Program-made: the position numbers and the translations under genes
The notes under the pieces: model-generated
Database searches by the model: none
What the model saw: only the letters and a program-made list of their open reading frames with translations
Told to the model about the DNA's origin: nothing
Part shown: positions 25,974 to 34,600 of the stretch, one piece after another
Numbering within the stretch: position 1 is the stretch's first letter
Layout of the letters: every line of letters starts with the position of its first letter
DNA from: Janthinobacterium lividum
GTDB lineage: Bacteria; Pseudomonadota; Gammaproteobacteria; Burkholderiales; Burkholderiaceae_D
DNA length: 64,000 nt
NCBI RefSeq assembly: GCF_011601275.1
Contig: NZ_JAAOLY010000010.1
Span: forward strand, 124,001 to 188,000
Direction: 5' to 3'

Positions 25974-27068
25974 CTAGCGGGTGGAAAGATCGATGGCCGC
26001 GCCTTCGACGAAGACGGACACTGGCTGTAGTGTGGAATCGAGGACGACGATATCGGCCCAGGCGCCCGGCGCCAGTCGGCCCCGTTCGGATTCGCCCAGA
26101 TAATCGGCCGGGTACAGCGACAAGCGGTTCGACGCGTCGGCCAGGTCGAGGCCCAGGTCGACGAAATTGCGCAGGGCCTGGTCCATGGTCAGCACGCTGC
26201 CGGCCAGGGAACCCGTGGCCAGGCGCACGCAGCCCAGACATTTGTAGACGCGCTGCGTGCCCAGGCCGTATTCGCCATCGGGCATGCCGGTGGCCGAGGT
26301 GGCGTCCGTCACGCCGTACAGGCGCGGGATGGCGCGCAGGGCCGCGCGCAGGGCGCCCTTGGCCACGTGCTGCAGGTCGGGGATGATTTCCGCGTATTCG
26401 GCATGCGCGAGCGCCGCGCCCACCATGCCCGGGTCGTAATGCGTCATGCCCGTCATGCCGTTGTACAGGTGGGTGAAGCCGGAGACGCCGGCCTGCAGCG
26501 CCGCCACGCCTTCGTCATACGTGCCGGCGCTGTGGCCGATCTGCACGCGGATGCCCATGGCGACCAGCTGCGGGATCAGTTCCAGGTGGCCGGGGATTTC
26601 CGGCGCCATGGTCAGGACCTTGATGGGGGCGATGGCGTGGAAGCGCTGCACCAGCGCCAGGCTCGCCTGCACCACGTCGGGCGGCTGCGCGCCCAGGCGG
26701 TGCAGGTTCAGAAACGGGCCTTCCAGGTGCACGCCCAGCATGCGCGCGCCGTTGGCGGGGCGCTCGGCGATGACGCCGGCCAGGCCTTGCAGGGCGCGCA
26801 GGATCGACGGTTCTTTCGCCGTCAGCGTGGTGCCCAGGAGGGCCGTGGTGCCATGGCGCGCGTGGACCTGCGCCACTGTGGCGCCCGCGTTCCCGCCTTC
26901 CATGATGTCGACGCCGGCCGCGCCATGCACGTGCAGGTCGATGAAGCCGGGCAGGATGGTCAGCGCGCTGTCGGCGGCAGGGTCTTCTTGTATCTGGACG
27001 ATGCGCTGGTCAAAGGTGATGGTGCCCGTGATCCAGCCAGATGGGGTAAGGATTCTGCCGCTCAGCAT
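25974..27068 (-). CDS. nagA: N-acetylgalactosamine/glucosamine-6-phosphate deacetylase
   Basis: A 364-residue amidohydrolase-fold enzyme that removes acetate from GlcNAc-6-P or GalNAc-6-P. Motifs in order: PGFIDLHVHGAAGVDIMEG (metal site), HLEGPFLN, IGHSAGTYDEG, FTHLYNGMTGM and VTDATSATGMPDGEYGLG with the catalytic Asp. It starts 3 bases after the agaR stop. Since agaS, kbaZ and agaR lie in the same operon, the physiological substrate is probably GalNAc-6-P (AgaA role), although NagA enzymes often take both. Confidence 0.92.
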   Translation of the reverse strand: MLSGRILTPSGWITGTITFDQRIVQIQEDPAADSALTILPGFIDLHVHGAAGVDIMEGGNAGATVAQVHARHGTTALLGTTLTAKEPSILRALQGLAGVIAERPANGARMLGVHLEGPFLNLHRLGAQPPDVVQASLALVQRFHAIAPIKVLTMAPEIPGHLELIPQLVAMGIRVQIGHSAGTYDEGVAALQAGVSGFTHLYNGMTGMTHYDPGMVGAALAHAEYAEIIPDLQHVAKGALRAALRAIPRLYGVTDATSATGMPDGEYGLGTQRVYKCLGCVRLATGSLAGSVLTMDQALRNFVDLGLDLADASNRLSLYPADYLGESERGRLAPGAWADIVVLDSTLQPVSVFVEGAAIDLSTR

Positions 27069-27071
27069 GTG

Positions 27072-27839
27072 TTATTCCGCTATAAAAAGTTCGATGCCCA
27101 GCTTTTGCAGCCCTTCGCGGTACTCCTGGCTGATGCTGGCATCGGTGATGACGGTATCGACGCGGTCCAGCTGCACGATGCGGTGCAGGCTGACGCGGCC
27201 GAACTTGGAGGCGTCCGTGAGGACGATGATTTTCTTGGCCCGTTCCACCATCTTGTGGTTCAGGCTTGCTTCCGCTTCGTGGTGGGTGGTCACGCCAAAC
27301 TGCAGGTCGAAGCCGTCGACGCCCAGGAACAGCTTGTCGAAGCTGTAGGCCTGCAAGCAGGTTTCGGCCTGGCTGCCCTGGATCGACAGCGACTGCTTGC
27401 GCAGCAGGCCGCCCGTGAGGATCAGGTCCACGCCGGGTGCGTCGGCCAGTTCCCACGCGATGTTCAGGCCATTCGTGGCCACCGTCACGCCGGTCGCGTC
27501 GCGCAGATGGCGCGCCAGCGAGATGGTCGTGGTGCCCGAGTCGATGATGATGTTGTCGCCCGGTTCCACCAGCCGCGCCGCATAGGCGCCGATGCGCTCC
27601 TTCTGCTCGTGGTTGATGGCGTCCTTCTGGCGTATCGTGTGCTCGGGCGGGGGCGTGCGCGTGAGGGTCGCGCCGCCGTGGCTGCGCGTGGCCATGCCTT
27701 GCGCTTCCAGCGCATTCAAGTCGCTGCGGATGGTGACAGCGGACACGCCGAGCTTTTCCACCAAGTCGGTCACTTGCACCGAGCCCTGCTGGGCGAGCAT
27801 TTGGAGGATGGATTCACGGCGTTGGCTGGTATTTCGCAT
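27072..27839 (-). CDS. agaR: DeoR-family transcriptional repressor AgaR
   Basis: A 255-residue DeoR/GlpR-type regulator. The N-terminal helix-turn-helix runs through RRESILQMLAQQGSVQVTDL and VSAVTIRSDLNALEAQGMATR. The C-terminal sugar-phosphate-sensing domain has IIDSGTTTISLARHL, VATNGLNIAWEL, LTGGLLRKQSLS and FLGVDGFDLQFGVTTH. It sits inside the operon it should control. DeoR-type AgaR proteins bind repeated CTTTC-containing operators, and such repeats flank three promoters in this locus. The inducer is probably a sugar phosphate of the GalNAc pathway. Confidence 0.88.
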   Translation of the reverse strand: MRNTSQRRESILQMLAQQGSVQVTDLVEKLGVSAVTIRSDLNALEAQGMATRSHGGATLTRTPPPEHTIRQKDAINHEQKERIGAYAARLVEPGDNIIIDSGTTTISLARHLRDATGVTVATNGLNIAWELADAPGVDLILTGGLLRKQSLSIQGSQAETCLQAYSFDKLFLGVDGFDLQFGVTTHHEAEASLNHKMVERAKKIIVLTDASKFGRVSLHRIVQLDRVDTVITDASISQEYREGLQKLGIELFIAE

Positions 27840-27874
27840 GGTGGCGGGCTCGGTAAAAAGTGAAAATACCGAGC

Positions 27875-29218
27875 TTAACAGATTGCCGCTTCGGCAATGA
27901 CGGGGACTGCCGCATTGCGGTTGCAGGCGCGCGCATATTGCGCCAGCAAGCTGCCGATCTTGTGCTCGATCAGGGCCTGCGCCTGCGCCGGCAAGCTGCC
28001 CTGCACCACGGCCAGGTATTGCTCCGGCAAATGCTGGCTCAACAGCGGCAGCGGAATGGCCACGGTGTCCAGGTTAGCCAGCAGCTTGGCGACGGCGGCC
28101 GCCACTTCCGGCTCGCCCCAGTAATAGCGGCAACGGTCGCTCAAGCCGTAGCGGCGCATCAAGCGCTGTTCTTCCGGCGTGCCCAGGTAATGCTTGATCC
28201 AGTTCTTCGGCTTGGCCACCATCACGTCGTCGAGCACTTGCATCAGCTGCGAGGTGGCGTGCGCCGGCAGCAGTTCTTCCTCGATCTGGCACAGCGCGAA
28301 CAGCGCCTCGCGCAGGGCGAAGGTGGCGGCCGGGCCCACTTTCAGGATGGCGAAATGGTCGCGCACCATGGCGTGCAGCGCCGATTCGCGCTGGTAGTCG
28401 GTCGAGTGGGCTTCGAAGACGAGGCCGGGCTGCTCGGCAACGAAGGCCGACAGTTCGGCGGCGGCATCGGCGTCGTAATGCTGGATGCTGCTTTGGTCGA
28501 AATCGACGCCCGGCTGCACCACCATGGCGATGACACGGCGCCAGGCGCCATGCAATTCCTTGTCGAGGAAAGCGCGGCGGTGCACGTCGAGGGTGCGGCG
28601 CGCGGCCTGCGGACTGGTGACGGCGCCGGCCTGCGCCAGCGACGCTTCGCCGCCGGGAACCGGCACTTCCGTGCCGATCACGTAGACGGGCGGCGCGAAG
28701 CCGGCGGCCGCTGCCGCTTCCTCGGCGACGATGCACAGGCGGGCCGAACGGGCGGCCACGGTTTCATCGTCGAGCTGCAAGGGATCGTCTGCACAGCGCA
28801 TGCTGCAATCGAGGTGGATTTTATGGAAGCCGGCCGACGCATACGCGGCAATCAGGGTTTCGGCGTGGTTCATCGCGGTGGCCGCATCGAGGTGCTGCCA
28901 GGCGTTCGGACCCAGATGATCGCCGCCCAGCACGAGGCGGCTGGCGGGGAAACCCTGTTCGCGGGCCAGGGCCAGCATGGTGTCGCGGAAAACGGCCGGC
29001 GTCATGCCCGTGTAGCCGCCGAACTGGTCGACCTGGTTCGATGTCGCCTCGACCAGCAGCACCGTGTCGTACTCGCTGGCCACGCGCATGGCGGCGCGCA
29101 GCACGCTCGGGTGGCTGCAGCAGACGGCGTACAGTCCCACGCGCTCGCCGCGGCGGTGCGCCTTGATCACTTGCTGGATCGGGGACAGGGTAAAAGTCGG
29201 GTTTTCCGCTTGTTTCAT
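27875..29218 (-). CDS. kbaZ: Tagatose-1,6-bisphosphate aldolase subunit KbaZ/GatZ (AgaZ)
   Basis: A 447-residue protein of the GatZ/KbaZ family. Markers are GLYAVCCSHPSVLRAAM, LVEATSNQVDQFGGYTGM, LVLGGDHLGPNAWQ, KIHLDCSMRCADDP, YVIGTEVPVPGG and WIKHYLGTPEEQRLMRRYGLSDR. In E. coli this is the non-catalytic partner of KbaY, whereas in several PTS-independent GalNAc pathways AgaZ appears without KbaY and is proposed to act as the aldolase. No KbaY homologue is in the window. The frame is open further upstream, but the ATG at 29218 gives the family N-terminus and a short 5-base gap to the kinase gene. Confidence 0.93.
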   Translation of the reverse strand: MKQAENPTFTLSPIQQVIKAHRRGERVGLYAVCCSHPSVLRAAMRVASEYDTVLLVEATSNQVDQFGGYTGMTPAVFRDTMLALAREQGFPASRLVLGGDHLGPNAWQHLDAATAMNHAETLIAAYASAGFHKIHLDCSMRCADDPLQLDDETVAARSARLCIVAEEAAAAAGFAPPVYVIGTEVPVPGGEASLAQAGAVTSPQAARRTLDVHRRAFLDKELHGAWRRVIAMVVQPGVDFDQSSIQHYDADAAAELSAFVAEQPGLVFEAHSTDYQRESALHAMVRDHFAILKVGPAATFALREALFALCQIEEELLPAHATSQLMQVLDDVMVAKPKNWIKHYLGTPEEQRLMRRYGLSDRCRYYWGEPEVAAAVAKLLANLDTVAIPLPLLSQHLPEQYLAVVQGSLPAQAQALIEHKIGSLLAQYARACNRNAAVPVIAEAAIC

Positions 29219-29223
29219 GATGG

Positions 29224-30171
29224 TTACGCCTTTGTATGTTGTCGTATCAAGAGGGCCGCGCCGCGCGCGCCGCCAGCGTCGCCAAAGCGGGGCGGCAGTA
29301 TCGGCGGCACGTGCACGCCGGGGAACAGATGGCGCTTCACGGCGGCCGGCAGCTTGTCGTACAGGTGCGGCAGTTTGGACAGGCCGCCGCCAAGCACGAT
29401 GACGTGCGGGTCGTAGGCCAGCACGAGGCCGGCCAGCGCGTGGCCCAGCACGTCGAGGTGCACGGTCACCGTGCGCTGGGCCACGGCGTCGCCCATGTTG
29501 GCGCGCGCGACGATGGCCAGCGGCTCGGCGCCGTCGCCGCCGAAATGCGCGTGGAGTTTGCGCATGGCGGGGCCGGAGACATAGCGTTCCAGACAGCCCG
29601 CCTTGCCGCACGGGCAGGCGTAATCGGCCAGGCCGTGCTGCGCCATCAGGGTGGCGGGCAGGCTCCAGTGACCCCATTCGCCGGCCACGCCGTTAAAGCC
29701 GCGCAGCAGCTGGCCGCCCACGCAATAGCCGCCGCCGGCGCCCGTGCCGAGGATGGCGCCGAACATGCTGGCGGCATTGTCTGCCGCGCCGCCTTGCGCT
29801 TCCGACAGGGCGAAGCACTGGCAATCGTTGCCGATGGCGACAGGGCGCTGCAAGGCTTGCTGCAGGGTTTGCGCCACGAGGCGGCCGTTCAGGGCCGGTA
29901 CGTTGGAACTGAGCTGGCGTCCGCTGGCGCTGTCGATCACGCCGGGCAAGCCGATGCCGACGGGCGCCGTCGTGCCCAGGGCCGCGTCGCCGCGCGCCAC
30001 CAGGTCGACGATGGCTTGCACGAAGGCGGCAAAATCGTCGCCGGGCGTGGCCACCCGTTCGCGGAACACTTCCGTCAGCGCGCCGTCGCGGTCGGCAAAG
30101 GCGACCAGCTCCATCTTGCTGCCGCCGATGTCGATGCCGTGGTAACCGGCTGTGTGATTAGAATTGGTCAT
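29224..30171 (-). CDS. agaK: ROK-family amino-sugar kinase (probable GalNAc kinase AgaK)
   Basis: A 315-residue ROK kinase that would phosphorylate free GalNAc (or GlcNAc) at O6 after uptake. The ATP-binding loop GIDIGGSKMELV is at the N-terminus. GLPGVIDSASG, NDCQCFALSEA with the catalytic Asp, ILGTGAGGGY and FNGVAGEWGHWSLP follow. The ROK zinc signature is CPCGKAGCLERYVSGPA. Starts at 30171 (MTNSNH) and 30177 (MAMTNS) are both possible and both overlap the end of agaS. Its position between agaS and kbaZ supports a GalNAc kinase rather than a glucokinase. Confidence 0.87.
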   Translation of the reverse strand: MTNSNHTAGYHGIDIGGSKMELVAFADRDGALTEVFRERVATPGDDFAAFVQAIVDLVARGDAALGTTAPVGIGLPGVIDSASGRQLSSNVPALNGRLVAQTLQQALQRPVAIGNDCQCFALSEAQGGAADNAASMFGAILGTGAGGGYCVGGQLLRGFNGVAGEWGHWSLPATLMAQHGLADYACPCGKAGCLERYVSGPAMRKLHAHFGGDGAEPLAIVARANMGDAVAQRTVTVHLDVLGHALAGLVLAYDPHVIVLGGGLSKLPHLYDKLPAAVKRHLFPGVHVPPILPPRFGDAGGARGAALLIRQHTKA

Positions 30172-31294
30172 GGCCATAGATGGTGACGCCTTGCACGACA
30201 CGGTTGACGATGCCGCCGGCGAATGGATTGTCGGGACGCAGTTGCAGCAGCGCGGACTGGTGCAGCGCATATTGCTGGGCCATCAGCAGCCACAATGGCG
30301 CAAGCCAGGCGTCGGGCCAGGCCGGCGCATCGGCAGAGAGGTCGCCGCCGATACCCACCGTCAGGCACGTCTGCGCCACGCTGTCGCGCTGCAGTTCTTT
30401 GAATAGGTCGTCTTCGTATTGGCGCGCCAGCGGCTTGCCGCTGCGCAGCAGGATCACGAGCGACTCCGTGGTGACGGCCGATTTCGGGCCGTGGCGAAAG
30501 CCCAGCGGCGTATTCGCCATCGCCATCACTCTGCCGCCCGTCAATTCCAGGATTTTCAATGCGGCTTCCTTGGCCAGCGCTTCCAGCGGGCCGCTGCCCA
30601 GGTAGACGACGCGCCGTACGGGTGTCGAACCGAGATCCGCCACAGGGGCCGACCAGTCGCTCAAGGCTTGTTCACCCAGCTGCGCCAAGGTGTCCATGCG
30701 AGACAGATCCGTGTCCTTGCCCAGTACCGACAGGGCCGCCAGCAGCATGCTGCTGAAACTGCTAGTCATGGCGAAGCCGCGGTCGCAGCTGCCTTCCGGC
30801 ATCAGCAGGTTATAGGTATTGCTGTCGTTCGCGCCCTGGCGCGCCAGTTTGCCATCCGCGTTGCAGGTGATGTTCAGGAAGCGCGCGCCGGGCACGACTT
30901 GGCGCAGCAGTTCCACGGCCGCCAGGCTTTCCGGGCTGTCGCCGCTGCGGGCAAACGAGACGAGCAGGGTGGGCGCGTCCGCTTCCAGGTACAGCTCATG
31001 GTGCGTCAGCAACGTCGTGGTGGCGATGGCGCGGATCTGCGCGGGCCAGGCCGCATTCAAGGTATCGACGACGATTTCGCCTACATAGGCCGAGCTGCCG
31101 GCGCCTGTCAGGATGACGCGCTGCTGCGGATTGGACAGGGCGTTGCCGAGGAAGGCGGCCAGTGCTGCCTGCTCCTTGCGCAAGATGGTAGACAGCGCGC
31201 GCCAGATGGCTGGCTGCTGCGCGATCTCCTCGGCCGTGTGCAAGCCGCCGATGTCGCGCCAGGTTTGAATGTCACGCTGAAGAAGGGTAGTCAT
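30158..31294 (-). CDS. agaS: SIS-domain galactosamine-6-phosphate deaminase/isomerase AgaS
   Basis: A 378-residue protein with two SIS sugar-phosphate isomerase domains. The first has ILTGAGSSAYVGEIVVDTLN and LLVSFARSGDSPES. The second has VVYLGSGPLEALAKEAALKI, LELTGGRVMAMANTPLGFRH and GPKSAVTTESLVILL. AgaS converts GalN-6-P to tagatose-6-P plus ammonia. It is the first gene of the minus-strand operon, with its own promoter 24-60 bases upstream, and is divergent from the GH31 gene. The start follows no clear Shine-Dalgarno. AgaS is a specific marker for GalNAc/GalN catabolism, which makes it the strongest single evidence for the pathway. Confidence 0.92.
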   Translation of the reverse strand: MTTLLQRDIQTWRDIGGLHTAEEIAQQPAIWRALSTILRKEQAALAAFLGNALSNPQQRVILTGAGSSAYVGEIVVDTLNAAWPAQIRAIATTTLLTHHELYLEADAPTLLVSFARSGDSPESLAAVELLRQVVPGARFLNITCNADGKLARQGANDSNTYNLLMPEGSCDRGFAMTSSFSSMLLAALSVLGKDTDLSRMDTLAQLGEQALSDWSAPVADLGSTPVRRVVYLGSGPLEALAKEAALKILELTGGRVMAMANTPLGFRHGPKSAVTTESLVILLRSGKPLARQYEDDLFKELQRDSVAQTCLTVGIGGDLSADAPAWPDAWLAPLWLLMAQQYALHQSALLQLRPDNPFAGGIVNRVVQGVTIYGHDQF

Positions 31295-31324
31295 GAGAGG
31301 TCAGTAAAGTGTTTGTTGTGATAA

Positions 31325-31353
31325 AGCATAAATACTAAATTTCGAAAAGTCAA
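31325..31353 (-). promoter_or_regulatory. Sigma-70 promoter of the aga operon
   Basis: On the minus strand TTGACT (31353-31348), a 17-base spacer and TATGCT (31330-31325) form a near-canonical promoter. Transcription would start near 31318, 24 bases before the agaS ATG. Confidence 0.7.
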
Positions 31354-31377
31354 ATACGAAAGTAAAACGAAAGTAAA
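31343..31377. promoter_or_regulatory. CGAAAGTAAA direct repeats, probable AgaR operator
   Basis: CGAAAGTAAA occurs at 31357-31366 and 31368-31377, an 11-base period. A weaker CGAAAAGT lies at 31343. Read on the minus strand these are CTTTCG repeats just upstream of and overlapping the -35 of the agaS promoter. They resemble the CTTTC-type repeats bound by DeoR-family AgaR. The 348-base agaS-GH31 intergenic region is A+T-rich and holds only these regulatory elements. Confidence 0.65.
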
Positions 31378-31475
31378 TAGTTTTCTGTCTTGCGAAATAA
31401 TGTCGTTTTAACGGCCCTGAAACATGTTGCGGTGCAGCGCAAAAGCCCGTGGCGGCGCGGCCTGTCGCTGAAATG

Positions 31476-31608
31476 CCACGATAACGAAAGTATGTTTTGT
31501 GACATTTTGGTGAAACGTAAGAAAAATGCGCTAATTCTGGGCATTTTATTAATAAATTGCCGCTTTAACTTTCTTTTGATTGACGATATTTATTTTTCTT
31601 CTTAAAGT
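31476..31608 (+). promoter_or_regulatory. Promoter/operator module of the GH31 gene (copy A)
   Basis: CCACGATAACGAAAGT (31477-31492) begins the module. AACTTTCTTTTGA precedes TTGACG (31580-31585), a 17-base spacer and TAAAGT (31603-31608). The same order, with the same 95 bases from CGAAAG to TTGACG, recurs upstream of the second TonB receptor (38255-38387). Transcription should begin near 31615, just before the GH31 start at 31643. Confidence 0.7.
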
Positions 31609-31642
31609 ATTTCCATCACTTTGATTTTCTGAAAGCCGCCTG

Positions 31643-34600
31643 ATGAAACCTCTCCCGCTTCCCCGCCGCGCCCTTGCCGCCTGTGTCCTGGCCGCCCTTG
31701 CCACCCTGGCCGCACCGGGCCTGCAGGCCGCGCCTATCGGTAACCTGGCCAGCTTGAGTGCCGTGCACGCGGCCGACATGGCCAAAGGCGAGGCGCTGGG
31801 CTGGGACCTGCGCAGCGACACGGGCATGCAGCTGCGTGTCAGCCTGCCGCAGGCGGACGTGCTGCGCATCCAGGCGGGCGGCAAGGCCGGCTTGACGGGG
31901 CCCGGCGACAAGGCCGCGCCCATCGTCGTGGGCCAGCCTGCCGCGCAGGTGGCGTACCAGATCAAGGAACAGCCCGACCATATCCTGATCAGCACCGAAG
32001 CCCTGAGCCTGCGCATCGACCGCAAACCGTTGCGCTTTACCTTGCTGCGGGCAGGCGATGCGGTGCCGCTGTGGCGCGAGGTGCAGCCGCTGTCGCTCGA
32101 CGACAAGCAGGGTGTGCAGGTGCTATCGAGCTTGCCGGGCGAGCGTTACTTTGGCGGCGGCCAGCAAAATGGCCGCTTCGAATTCAAGGGCAAGCAGGTG
32201 CCCGTGTCGTATTCGGGCGGCTGGGAAGAGGGCGACCGGCCGAATCCCGCGCCATTTCTCATGAGTTCAAGGGGCTGGGGCATGCTGCGCAATACCTGGT
32301 CCGACGGCAATTACGATTTGCGCGACAAGGAGCAGATCTCGCTGCAGCACGCGGAAGGCCGCTTCGACGCGTATTTCTTTGTCGGCAAGGACTTGCGCGA
32401 CGTCGTCGCCCGCTACACGGACTTGACGGGCCGCGCGCGCATGCTGCCCCGCTGGGCGCTGGAATACGGCGACGCCGACTGCTACAACGATGGCGACAAC
32501 GTGAAAAAGCCCGGTTCCGTGCCGAAGGGCTGGAGCGACGGCCCCACGGGCAAGACGCCGGATGTGGTGGAAACCGTGGCGCGCCAGTACCGCGAACACG
32601 ATATGCCGGGCGGCTGGATACTGCCCAACGACGGCTACGGCTGCGGCTACACGAACTTGCCGGAAACGGTGAAGGGCCTGGCCGGCTACGGCTTCCGCAC
32701 GGGCCTGTGGACGGAAAACGGCGTCGACAAGATCGCCTGGGAAGTGGGCCAGGCGGGCAGCCGCGTGCAAAAGCTCGATGTGGCGTGGACGGGCAAGGGC
32801 TACCAGTTCGCCATGGATGCGAACAAGTCGGCCTATGACGGCATCCTGAACAACTCCGACAGCCGGCCGTTCCTGTGGACGGTAATGGGCTGGGCCGGCA
32901 TCCAGCGCTACGCCGTGGCGTGGACGGGCGACCAGAGCGCCAGCTGGGACTACATCCGCTGGCACATTCCTACCCTGATCGGCTCGGGCCTGTCGGGCCA
33001 GGCGTATGCATCGGGCGACGTGGACGCCATCTTTGGCGGCAGCCCGGAAACCTATTTGCGCGATTTGCAGTGGAAAAGCTTTACGCCCGTCCTGATGGGC
33101 ATGTCGGGCTGGGCTGCGGCCGAGCGCAAGCATCCTTGGTGGTTCGATGAACCGTACCGCGACATCAACCGCCGCTATTTGAAACTCAAGATGCGTCTGA
33201 CGCCGTATATGTATACCCTGGTGCGCGAGGCCGAGCAATCGGGCGCGCCGCTGGTGCGCGGCCTGATGTGGGATTACCCGCAGGACCCGGCCGCCTACAC
33301 GGAAGCCTACAAATACCAGTTCCTGCTGGGGCGCGACGTGCTGGTGGCGCCTGTCTACCGCAGCCAGGCCGTCAGTGGCGGCTGGCGCAAGGGCATCCAC
33401 CTGCCGCAGGGCACCTGGTACGACTACTGGGATGGCCGCCAGGCCACGGCCGGTGCCAAGGGGCGCGACCTCGATATGCAGGTCACGCTGGACAAGCTGC
33501 CCGTGTTCGTGCGCGCCGGCGCCATCCTGCCCATGTATCCGGAAATGCTGTACGACGGCCAGAAGCCGAAGGACCAGCTCACGCTCGATATCTACCCGCA
33601 CGGCGATTCCGACTACACCCTGTATGAAGACGACGGCAACACGCGCCAGTACCAGGGCGGCGCCTACAGCCAGCAAGTCATCCGCATGCACCAGCAGGGC
33701 GGCGATGTGCGCGTTGATATCGGCGCCGTCGATGGCAAGTACCAGGGCCAGGAAGCACGGCGCGGTTATGCGCTGCGCATGCTGGCGGGCCAGGCGCCGG
33801 CCACCGTGCGCGCTGGTGAGCGCCTGATCGCCGCGTCCAGCGACCGCGCCGCCTACGACAAGGCGCAAGAAGGCTGGTTCTTCGATGCGGCAGACAGGCA
33901 AGGCACCCTGCACGTGAAAGTGGCGGCGCACGATATCCGCCAGCCTTTGACCTTGCAGGTGGCCGGCGCGCTGGCCGTGGCACGCGCGGATGCCGACTTC
34001 CCGGCCGCCCCCGTGCCGGGCCGCGCCTTGCCGGCCGACGCCATGCAGGTGGTGGCGCGTCCTGCGGAAGAAAGCGGCTATCCGCTGGAAAACGCCTTCG
34101 ATGGCAAGCCCGAGACCTGGTTCCGCACCGTGCGCAGCCCTTCCGTGAAGAGCGGTCCGCATGAATGGGTGATCGGCTTTACGGAACGCCGGCTGGTCGA
34201 TGGCATCGAACTGGCGCCGCGCAACGACCAGCACTGGAAGCATGGCCAGGTGCGCGACTATGAAATCTACATCGGCGACAACAACGGCGAGTGGGGCGCG
34301 CCGCTGCAGAAAGGCACGCTCAAGCTGCAGGAAGGAACCCAGACGATCAATTTCCCTGCCACGGCCGGGCGTTTGCTGCGCTTCCGCGTCATGAGCACGC
34401 AAAATCCGGAAGGCGATGGCGCGGCATCCCTGGACCCGATGGTGACGGCGGCGCAAAGTGCGCCGGTGGCGCGCGCGTTTGACGCGGCGCTGGCCACCGA
34501 CGTGGCGCCTGTCACCTTGTCCGAGTTCCGCGTGCTCGAGCACCGCGTGGCCGAAGGCGAAGAGGTGCAGCGCTATCTGTCGGATCTGGCGCTGCCGAAG

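Noticed and set aside
31390..31605. 71-codon frame whose C-terminus resembles that of a 73-codon frame at 38163-38384
   Set aside because: The likeness comes from the duplicated promoter DNA; both frames run through -35 and -10 elements and have no ribosome-binding site.
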